This document shows positions 1-5,026 of a DNA stretch of 5,026 bases, piece by piece. Source of the stretch: Gammaproteobacteria bacterium (GTDB lineage Bacteria; Pseudomonadota; Gammaproteobacteria; JAPPPA01). The stretch lies in assembly GCA_028817755.1 (NCBI GenBank), contig JAPPPA010000324.1, positions 1-5,026 on the forward strand, in the 5' to 3' direction. The number at the start of each line of letters is the position of its first letter. Position 1 is the first letter of the stretch. The position numbers were made by a program, and so were the translations under genes. The notes under the pieces are model-generated. The model saw nothing but the letters and a program-made list of their open reading frames with translations, did not search any database and had not been told where the DNA came from.

Positions 1-548
1 GCTGGGTCTTCGCTTTTTAACTCGCCTAGGACATAGAGGTTATTGCCGTTCGGCAATATCTCTTCTACGTAACGATAGCTGCCGCCAAACATGCTTAAAC
101 CGCTAACAATATCGCTTGGGTGGCGTGAGTTGCCGTACCAGACTTTCTTCTTACAACCGGTGATTTCGGCGTCGAGCGGGTCCACGAGAGCGCGGCCAGT
201 ACCATCTTCTAAACTGAAAATGCCACCAGATTCGCCAGAGTCGACGTTGGTCCAACGGGTGCTTTTACCGGTGCGTACGCGGCGCTGAATCCGATAACGC
301 CACCAACAGCAGGGCTGACGTGTGAGTGGCGCAATAATCGGCTCGCCATCGAGCATCTTGGCTGCACCGTAAAACTCAACAAAACCCTGTGCGGCGGAGC
401 GTACTTTTGATGTGGGTGTGTCGTGAATCAGGCGGTGGCGTTTAAAACTGGCCCAGAGCGCAAAAAACGCCCATACCGAAATGACCGTCAGCAGGCCGAT
501 GTAAAACAGCGTTTCATCGGCTTGCCAGCTGAGTACAAGCTCGCGCAT
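1..548 (-). CDS. GIDE-domain (LemA-associated) membrane protein, C-terminal part beyond window
   Basis: Read on the minus strand from ATG at 548-546; 182 codons are visible and the frame is still open at base 1. Residues about 14-35 form a hydrophobic helix (FYIGLLTVISVWAFFALWASF) followed by a basic KRHR stretch, so the N-terminus is probably anchored with the rest on the cytoplasmic side. Then comes DTPTSKVRSAAQGFVE (43-58), a glycine-rich segment and PCCWWRYRI (79-87). This matches my memory of the GIDE domain (Pfam PF12483) found in the human mitochondrial ligase MUL1 and in bacterial proteins encoded next to lemA. No RING motif is visible, so ubiquitin-ligase activity should not be assumed; the bacterial function is not established. 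A second membrane segment would be expected past the left edge. The gene lies 12 bp after the lemA stop, in the same reading frame, with no good Shine-Dalgarno, which suggests translational coupling. The in-frame lemA stop rules out a longer start. Confidence 0.8.
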   Translation of the reverse strand, partial: MRELVLSWQADETLFYIGLLTVISVWAFFALWASFKRHRLIHDTPTSKVRSAAQGFVEFYGAAKMLDGEPIIAPLTRQPCCWWRYRIQRRVRTGKSTRWTNVDSGESGGIFSLEDGTGRALVDPLDAEITGCKKKVWYGNSRHPSDIVSGLSMFGGSYRYVEEILPNGNNLYVLGELKSEDP

Positions 549-560
549 TGCTGATGGGTA

Positions 561-1130
561 TTAGAAAAGAGACTTTAGATCAACATCGGTGATTTCACTG
601 GCGTCAAACTCCAGCAAGTCACGTGGTTGGTGCGCGAACTGTTTGGCGACGAGTACGTCAGGAAATACTTCTTGGCGAACGTTATAAAGATTGACGGACT
701 CGTTATAAAACTCGCGACGATCGGCAATGGCGTTTTCAATACTGGAAATACGCGTTTGTAGCTTTTGGAAAGATTGATCGGCTTTGAGCTCAGGGTAGTT
801 TTCCGCTACGGCAAATAAATTGCCAAGCCCCATGCGCATCACGTTTTCAGCTTTGCCTACGCCTTTGGTGTCGCCATTGTTACGTGCGGTCCAAGCTTGG
901 TTGCGGGCAGCAATAACGTTTTCGAGTGTGGTCTTCTCGTGCGCCATGTATTGCTTACAGGTTTCCACCAGCTTGGGCAGTTCGTCATGGCGTTGTTTAA
1001 GTAATACGTCGATATTGGCCCATGCTTTATCAACCGCGTGCTTAAGCGTGATGAGGCGGTTATAGATAACAATGATGTAACCGATTAACAAAATCAGCAC
1101 ACCAGCAATAATGAATGCGGTAGTTTCCAT
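561..1130 (-). CDS. lemA: LemA family protein
   Basis: This 189-residue protein is of normal LemA length. Residues about 5-22 are a single hydrophobic N-terminal helix that anchors the protein. The rest is predicted to be a long helical bundle. Family hallmarks are visible: YNRLITLKHAVDKAWANIDV just after the anchor, the conserved region with RHDELPKLVETC and HEKTTLENVIAAR, then AENYPELKAD, and near the C-terminus EFYNESVNLYNVRQEVFP. LemA proteins are widespread in bacteria but their biochemical role is unsettled; this is not the sensor kinase once called LemA in Pseudomonas (now GacS). The start at 1130 is supported by an AAAGGGG ribosome-binding site at 1146-1140 with 9 bases of spacing. 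It is the first gene of a minus-strand unit with the GIDE-domain gene, a pairing seen in many genomes, and is divergent from gor. Confidence 0.93.
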   Translation of the reverse strand: METTAFIIAGVLILLIGYIIVIYNRLITLKHAVDKAWANIDVLLKQRHDELPKLVETCKQYMAHEKTTLENVIAARNQAWTARNNGDTKGVGKAENVMRMGLGNLFAVAENYPELKADQSFQKLQTRISSIENAIADRREFYNESVNLYNVRQEVFPDVLVAKQFAHQPRDLLEFDASEITDVDLKSLF

Positions 1131-1184
1131 TTCTTAAGACCCCTTTGGATTCTCCGAGTTAACCCTAATACAAGGATAGCGCAG
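1131..1184. promoter_or_regulatory. Divergent lemA / gor intergenic region
   Basis: This 54-bp gap between two divergent genes carries both ribosome-binding sites: AAAGGGG for lemA (minus strand, 1146-1140) and AAGGA for gor (plus strand, 1172-1176, 8 bases before the ATG). It is too short for two full promoters outside the coding regions, so at least one promoter probably lies inside the opposing gene's 5' end. No convincing -35/-10 pair could be picked by eye: TAATAC at 1166-1171 resembles a -10 for gor but would leave the ribosome-binding site outside the transcript. No OxyR-like or other operator was recognised. Confidence 0.4.
1172..1176 (+). promoter_or_regulatory. Ribosome-binding site of gor
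   Basis: AAGGA sits 8 bases upstream of the ATG at 1185, which is the spacing expected for a Shine-Dalgarno site. It fixes the start so that the protein begins MQHYDLIAIGGG, the usual short lead-in to the FAD-binding strand in glutathione reductases. Confidence 0.75.
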
Positions 1185-2522
1185 ATGCAGCATTACGACT
1201 TAATCGCCATTGGTGGCGGCAGCGGCGGCCTAGCCGTGGCGCAACGAGCAGCCTTACGCGGTCAGCGCGCGGCCGTGATTGAGCGCGGCAAACTCGGCGG
1301 TACCTGCGTGAATGTGGGTTGTGTGCCTAAAAAAGTGATGTGGTACGGCGCGCATATGGCCGAAGCGATCGAGCAAGCACCTGATTATGGTTTTGATGTC
1401 ACCAAAAATGGTTTCGACTGGAATGCCTTGGTCACCAAGCGTCATGCCTACATCAAACGCCTAAATGGCATTTACGCCAATAACCTCAGTACCAAAGATA
1501 TTGATGTGTTTGAAGGTGATGCCAAGTTTGTGGATGCCAAAACACTACAGGTGGGTGAGCAGCAACTCACGGCGGATCATATTGTGATTGCGACCGGCAC
1601 CACACCGAATGAATTGAGCGCGCCGGGTGCTGAGCATTGCATTACCTCTGATGGCTTCTTTGAACTAGAACAGCAGCCTGAAACCGCTGTGGTGGTTGGC
1701 GCGGGTTATATCGCCGTAGAACTTGCCGGTGTGTTAAATGCGTTGGGTACGGATACGCATTTGGTTATCCGTCGCGATAATGTGTTGCGCAGCTTTGATA
1801 CTGAAATTAGCGACTACGTCACCAATAAATTAGAAGCCGACGGCATCACCTTGCACCGTAATGCCGAGGTGGCGGAAGTGACTGGTAGTGCGGGTGATTT
1901 AACCGCCACGCTAAATAACGGTACACAAATTCAGACTAATGCCGTGGTAGTCGCCACAGGCCGCCATGCGCCATTGCAAGAGCTCAATTTAGATGTGACC
2001 GGCGTGGCAACCGACCGCGGTTTTGTTGTGACTGACGAATACCAAAACACGAATGTGGAAGGTATTTACGCCATTGGCGATAACACCGGCCGTGCGCCGC
2101 TTACTCCGGTAGCGATTGCAGCGGGCCGCCGTTTGGCTGAGCGCTTATTTGGTGGCCAAACCGAAGCGAAGTTGGATTACGACAACATTCCGACGGTGGT
2201 CTTTACGCATCCGCCGGTTGGCACGGTTGGTATTACCGAAGCCGAAGCGCGTGATCGACATGGTGACAGCGTAAAAGTCTATCGCAGCCAATTTAACCCG
2301 ATGAACTACGCCATGAGCGAGCATAAAGTCCCAACCCTGATGCGTTTGATTGTGACGGGTGAAGAGGAAAAAGTCGTCGGTATTCATATGGTCGGCGACG
2401 GCTGTGATGAAATCCTGCAAGGCTTTGCCGTGGCGCTAAAAATGGGCGCAACCAAGGCCGACTTAGATAACACCGTAGCGATTCACCCAACCAGTGCTGA
2501 AGAGCTGGTGACGATGACATAA
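1185..2522 (+). CDS. gor: Glutathione-disulfide reductase (NADPH)
   Basis: This cytoplasmic flavoenzyme reduces glutathione disulfide to two glutathione with NADPH, keeping the thiol pool reduced. The 445 residues compare with about 450 in E. coli. The FAD dinucleotide fold begins with GGGSGG (10-15) and ends its first beta-alpha-beta unit at E33. The redox-active disulfide is C41/C46 in GGTCVNVGCVPKK. The NADPH fold has GAGYIAVELAG (172-182), then R196 and R202 in RRDNVLRSFD, matching the arginines that bind the 2'-phosphate of NADPH, so NADPH rather than NADH is expected. ATGR (257-260) and IGD (297-299) are the second FAD motifs. The C-terminal HPTSAEE (434-440) supplies the catalytic His434-Glu439 pair. 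From memory the second half closely resembles E. coli Gor, which separates it from dihydrolipoamide dehydrogenase, mercuric reductase and trypanothione reductase. No key residue is missing. It is followed after 2 bp by the yrdA-like gene. Confidence 0.96.
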   Translation: MQHYDLIAIGGGSGGLAVAQRAALRGQRAAVIERGKLGGTCVNVGCVPKKVMWYGAHMAEAIEQAPDYGFDVTKNGFDWNALVTKRHAYIKRLNGIYANNLSTKDIDVFEGDAKFVDAKTLQVGEQQLTADHIVIATGTTPNELSAPGAEHCITSDGFFELEQQPETAVVVGAGYIAVELAGVLNALGTDTHLVIRRDNVLRSFDTEISDYVTNKLEADGITLHRNAEVAEVTGSAGDLTATLNNGTQIQTNAVVVATGRHAPLQELNLDVTGVATDRGFVVTDEYQNTNVEGIYAIGDNTGRAPLTPVAIAAGRRLAERLFGGQTEAKLDYDNIPTVVFTHPPVGTVGITEAEARDRHGDSVKVYRSQFNPMNYAMSEHKVPTLMRLIVTGEEEKVVGIHMVGDGCDEILQGFAVALKMGATKADLDNTVAIHPTSAEELVTMT

Positions 2523-2524
2523 GC

Positions 2525-3061
2525 ATGGCGATTCGTGATTTCGACAGCCATTCGCCGGATGTTGCCGCTAGTGCCTATGTGGATGAAGCGGCAACAGTTA
2601 TCGGGCAAGTGTCACTCGGTGCCGATAGCAGTGTTTGGCCGCAGGCGGTGATTCGTGGTGACGTGAACACCATCCGTATTGGTGCGCGTAGCAATATTCA
2701 AGATGGCACCGTCGTGCATTGCTCGTACGACGGGCCCTACCTGCCTGGCGGTGCTGGCACAGTAATTGGCGACGACGTCACTGTCGGTCACCTAGCGATG
2801 TTGCATGGCTGCACCATTGGTAACCGTTGTTTGATTGGCATGAAAGCAACAGTGATGGACCGCGCCGTGATTGAAGACGAAGTGATGTTGGCGGCAGGCA
2901 GTTTGGTGCCACCTAATAAGCGCCTAGAGTCTGGTTATCTCTATCAAGGTAGCCCGGCGCAGAAAAAGCGGCCGCTGACCGAAAGTGAAAAGGAATACCT
3001 GCAATATTCCGCGCAGCACTATCAGCGGTTGTCTGCAAAATACAAAAAAGCAATCAGCTAA
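2525..3061 (+). CDS. yrdA: Gamma-class carbonic anhydrase-like protein, YrdA family
   Basis: This 178-residue protein is a left-handed beta-helix hexapeptide-repeat protein, with repeated I/V-G-x-x turns over residues 24-130 and a C-terminal helix (about 152-176). The pattern GDVNTIRIGARSNIQDGTVVH (45-65), then GHLAMLHGCTIGNRCLIGM (88-106), is the gamma carbonic anhydrase/YrdA signature. All three zinc-ligand-type histidines are present (H65, H89, H94), as are R44, D46, Q59 and D60, which align with active-site residues of the archaeal enzyme Cam. The acidic loop with Cam's proton-shuttle glutamate is not evident, as is usual in YrdA proteins, so CO2 hydration is possible but not assured. The protein has no signal peptide, so it is cytoplasmic, probably a trimer. 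The stretch NKRLESGYLY is shared with E. coli YrdA as I remember it. ATG follows the gor stop by 2 bp without an obvious ribosome-binding site, implying translational coupling. PaaY and CaiE are related alternatives, but no matching pathway genes are nearby. Confidence 0.9.
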   Translation: MAIRDFDSHSPDVAASAYVDEAATVIGQVSLGADSSVWPQAVIRGDVNTIRIGARSNIQDGTVVHCSYDGPYLPGGAGTVIGDDVTVGHLAMLHGCTIGNRCLIGMKATVMDRAVIEDEVMLAAGSLVPPNKRLESGYLYQGSPAQKKRPLTESEKEYLQYSAQHYQRLSAKYKKAIS

Positions 3062-3196
3062 TAGATCTACAAAAACTTCTCGGGTCGGCTATCCTAAGGG
3101 TATGTTGGTCGGCGCCAGGGTTTGCGGGTAGTTAGCTCCCGTGTGCGGCCAGTCTATATAACAAGAACAAGGTCGCTAGCTTTAGGGGAGCCAATA
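3062..3196 (+). promoter_or_regulatory. Intergenic leader of the multi-PAS gene
   Basis: This 135-bp gap probably holds the end of the gor-yrdA transcript and the promoter and 5' UTR of the PAS gene. No hairpin followed by a T-run is visible, so no intrinsic terminator can be assigned. A weak promoter candidate is TTAGCT (3132-3137), 17 bases, then TATATA (3155-3160); it matches the consensus poorly. GGTCGGC occurs twice (3083-3089 and 3107-3113) as a direct repeat 24 bp apart. TTAGCTCCC (3132-3140) can pair with GGGAGCCAA (3186-3194), which contains the ribosome-binding site. No known riboswitch class was recognised. Confidence 0.35.
3184..3190 (+). promoter_or_regulatory. Ribosome-binding site of the multi-PAS gene
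   Basis: AGGGGAG lies 6 bases before the ATG at 3197, a strong Shine-Dalgarno match. It selects this ATG over an in-frame GTG at 3143 that has no comparable site. Confidence 0.8.
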
Positions 3197-5026
3197 ATGG
3201 CAAAAGCAGCTATAGAAAATAGCAAGTGGTTTGGTGCGGCGGACACTGGGGATTTGCTGGGTTCGATTCTTAATTCGTCTACCGAATATTCCATTATTGG
3301 CAAAGATTTAGATGGCAATATTGTGCTCTGGAATGAGGGTGCAACGCGTATCTATGGTTACGCGGCGGATGAGGCTGTCGGTATTTTGAATGCCGAAGAG
3401 CTTTACACCGAAGAAGACCGCGCCAGCGGCAAGCCTGCACAGATGCTCGCGGCTGCGTTGAAAGAAGGCCGTTGGATTGGCACGTTAAACCGGCAACGTA
3501 AAGATGGCCGTGTATTTGCTGCCGCAGCCGCACTCACGCCAAGGGTTAATGAGCAAGGTGAAACAGTTGGCTATTTGCTGATTTCACGGGACGTATCTGA
3601 AGACGTTCAGCTAACCGAAGAGTTACGTGAGCAACAGGCGTATACGCGCTCCCTTATTGAGTCAAATATTGATGCCTTGATGACGACAGACCCGATCGGT
3701 GTGATCTCGGATATCAACCAGCAAATGGCATCGCTCACCGGCTATAGCCGCGAAGAGCTTATTGGTACGCCATTCAAGCAATACTTTACTGACCCCGAGC
3801 GTGCGGAAGCCGGTATTCGCCAAGTATTGGCGGAAGAAAAGGTTACAAACTACGAGCTGACGGCCAAACACAAAGACGGCCATGAAACGGTGGTGTCGTA
3901 TAACGCGTCGATCTTCCGAGATGCGAACGGCAAGCTTCAGGGCGTATTCGCCGCGGCGCGTGACATTACCGAGCAGAAGGCACTAGAAAGACGCTTACGG
4001 GATTCAGAGTCTTATAACCGCGGTTTGATTGAGGCCTCGGTGGATGGCTTGATTACAGTGGATCCTGACGGCAATATTTCCGATGTAAACGATCAGATGA
4101 CGCGGATGTCGGGCTACTCCCGTGAGGAGTTGATTGGTACGCCGTTCGCCGACTATTTCGAAGACTCTGAGCGCGCTACCGAGGGTGTCAATGAAACCTT
4201 CGAAAAGGGTGTTGTAACCGAGTACGTACTGAATCTGCAGCCGAAAACGGGTGACTCCAACCTGGTATCGTTCAACGCATCGATCTTCCGTGGGCCGGAT
4301 GATTCTGTGCAGGGTATTTTTGCCTCGGCGCGTGATATTACCGAGCAATCCACGCTGCAGGATCAGCTGGATGAAGAGCGTACCTATAACCGTGGTTTGA
4401 TTGAGGCGTCGTTGGACGGCCTGATCACAGTAGACCCGGCCATGCTGATTACCGACGTAAACCAAACCATGTGCCGGATGTCGGGTTACGACCGCGAGGC
4501 ACTGATTGGATCGCCATTCCCTGATTACTTTACAGATCCTAAGCGTGCTTCTGATGGTGTGCGTTTAACACTGAATAGTGGTGAGGTAACTAACTACCAA
4601 TTAACGCTGCGTACCGAAAGCGGCGAAGAGATGTTGGTATCGTTTAACGCCGCGCTGTTTAAGGACGAGCAAGGTACGGTGCGTGGTATTTTCGCCTCTG
4701 CGCGTGACATTACCGAGCAGGCAACATTGCAAGAGCAGGTGGCCGAACAGCAGGCCTATAACCGTGGTTTGATTGAGGCCTCGGTGGATGGTCTGGTAAC
4801 GGTTGATGAAAACCACGAAATTACTGACGTAAACGAAACCATGTGCCGGATGGTAGGGCGCCGTCGCTCGCAACTTATCGGCACTAGGTTCCCTGACTAT
4901 TTCACCGAAACCGGTCGCGCGGCTGACGGTGTTCGCCAAACCTTTAACGAAGGCTCTGTAACTAACTACGTGCTGACGTTGAACGCGGCCGACGGTGAAG
5001 AGCTGCCAGTGTCGTTTAACGCCGCG
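3197..5026 (+). CDS. Multi-PAS-domain signalling protein (5' part, open at right edge)
   Basis: All 610 codons from ATG 3197 to the window end are open, so this is the N-terminal part of a large protein. No signal peptide or membrane helix is visible, so sensing is likely cytoplasmic. PAS1 (about 20-140) has the form SSTEYSIIGKDLDGNIVLWN, then GATRIYGY, and ends LLISRDVSEDVQLTEEL. Next come near-identical PAS-plus-helix modules: PAS2 149-272, PAS3 273-396, PAS4 397-520 and PAS5 521 onward (90 residues visible). Each has YNRGLIEASxDGLxTVD, DVNxxM, LIGTPFxDYF, VSFNA and RDITEQ followed by a heptad-like linker. DIT is the usual signal-passing motif at the end of PAS domains. Ligands cannot be read from the sequence; no flavin-binding LOV motif (NCRFLQ type) and no obvious haem ligand stand out. 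Proteins with this type of array usually end in a histidine kinase, with or without a receiver, or less often GGDEF/EAL, but no output domain is in view. The start is fixed by the ribosome-binding site at 3184-3190. Confidence 0.9.
   Translation, partial: MAKAAIENSKWFGAADTGDLLGSILNSSTEYSIIGKDLDGNIVLWNEGATRIYGYAADEAVGILNAEELYTEEDRASGKPAQMLAAALKEGRWIGTLNRQRKDGRVFAAAAALTPRVNEQGETVGYLLISRDVSEDVQLTEELREQQAYTRSLIESNIDALMTTDPIGVISDINQQMASLTGYSREELIGTPFKQYFTDPERAEAGIRQVLAEEKVTNYELTAKHKDGHETVVSYNASIFRDANGKLQGVFAAARDITEQKALERRLRDSESYNRGLIEASVDGLITVDPDGNISDVNDQMTRMSGYSREELIGTPFADYFEDSERATEGVNETFEKGVVTEYVLNLQPKTGDSNLVSFNASIFRGPDDSVQGIFASARDITEQSTLQDQLDEERTYNRGLIEASLDGLITVDPAMLITDVNQTMCRMSGYDREALIGSPFPDYFTDPKRASDGVRLTLNSGEVTNYQLTLRTESGEEMLVSFNAALFKDEQGTVRGIFASARDITEQATLQEQVAEQQAYNRGLIEASVDGLVTVDENHEITDVNETMCRMVGRRRSQLIGTRFPDYFTETGRAADGVRQTFNEGSVTNYVLTLNAADGEELPVSFNAA
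3254..3616 (+). other. PAS1 domain, divergent N-terminal sensor unit
   Basis: Residues about 20-140 form the first PAS domain. It ends in the same LxSRD-(V/I)-(S/T)-E pattern as the others, and its aspartate D132 lies exactly 124 codons before D256 of PAS2. Its body is different and about five residues longer, with LWNEGA (44-49), YGY (53-55), W93 and a KDGR turn (102-105). It lacks the RGLIEAS, PFxDYF and VSFNA signatures of the later modules, so it belongs to another PAS subfamily and probably senses a different cue. Confidence 0.75.
3641..5026 (+). repeat. Tandem in-frame 372-bp repeat encoding PAS modules 2-5
   Basis: The repeat units start at the tyrosine codons at 3641, 4013, 4385 and 4757, exactly 372 bp (124 codons) apart. 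The last unit is cut at 270 bp by the window end. A second landmark, the aspartate of RD(I/V)T, recurs at 3962, 4334 and 4706 with the same period. By hand count the proteins match at 63/124 positions (units 2 and 3), 75/124 (3 and 4) and 61/90 (4 and 5), with no gaps. Adjacent units therefore become more similar toward the right edge. Confidence 0.92.

Noticed and set aside
91..288. Plus-strand open frame of 65 codons.
   Set aside because: It is antisense to the GIDE-domain gene, has no family resemblance and is short enough to arise by chance.
820..1072. Open frames on both strands inside lemA.
   Set aside because: They overlap the clearly recognisable LemA coding frame and have no motifs; they are shadows of it.
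2145..2526. Minus-strand open frames overlapping the end of gor.
   Set aside because: The plus-strand frame there encodes the conserved dimerisation domain and catalytic His/Glu of glutathione reductase.
3062..3110. Intrinsic terminator after yrdA.
   Set aside because: No GC-rich inverted repeat followed by a T-run is present; TATCC/GGGTA near 3090-3102 pairs imperfectly and lacks the T-run.
3102..3131. Nine-codon leader-peptide-like ORF (MLVGARVCG) upstream of the PAS gene.
   Set aside because: The only purine-rich stretch before it ends 1 base from the ATG, too close for initiation, and the peptide has no regulatory codon run.
3062..3196. Possible cyclic-di-GMP or other riboswitch in the leader of the signalling gene.
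   Set aside because: The conserved core sequences of known classes are absent; only short ambiguous pairings can be drawn.
4004..4939. Two minus-strand open frames (4004-4465 and 4601-4939) whose translations resemble each other internally.
   Set aside because: Both lie antisense to the PAS array. Their mutual similarity is the complement of the 372-bp repeat, and neither has a recognisable domain or ribosome-binding site.

Overview
The window looks like a chromosomal segment of a free-living gammaproteobacterium. The glutathione reductase and the gamma-class carbonic anhydrase-like protein both read, from memory, as close relatives of E. coli Gor and YrdA. Base composition is moderate to slightly GC-rich. 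There are no insertion sequences, tRNAs, rRNAs or CRISPR arrays. A marine or aquatic heterotroph would fit the long PAS-repeat signalling protein, but that is a guess.

Layout. The left part (1-1130) is a minus-strand pair: lemA (561-1130), then 12 bp downstream a GIDE-domain membrane protein (1-548) that runs off the left edge. A 54-bp divergent gap (1131-1184) separates them from a plus-strand pair: gor (1185-2522) and yrdA (2525-3061), with only 2 bp between them. A 135-bp intergenic region (3062-3196) follows, with a strong ribosome-binding site and a possible SD-sequestering pairing. The right part (3197-5026 and beyond) is an open-ended plus-strand gene for a soluble multi-PAS protein. 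It has one distinct N-terminal PAS domain, then at least four tandem copies of a PAS-plus-linker module with an exact period of 124 codons (372 bp).

How the genes relate. LemA and the GIDE protein are likely co-expressed membrane-associated proteins of poorly defined function. Gor maintains reduced glutathione, and YrdA is a left-handed beta-helix metalloprotein with the full set of carbonic-anhydrase-type histidines. Their 2-bp spacing points to a translationally coupled pair. The PAS-array protein is probably the sensory half of a signalling protein whose output domain lies outside the window, and it need not be functionally tied to the others. The PAS array is the most interesting element: its period is fixed and short DNA stretches are shared between non-adjacent copies. 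I found no clear evidence of a wholly new system.
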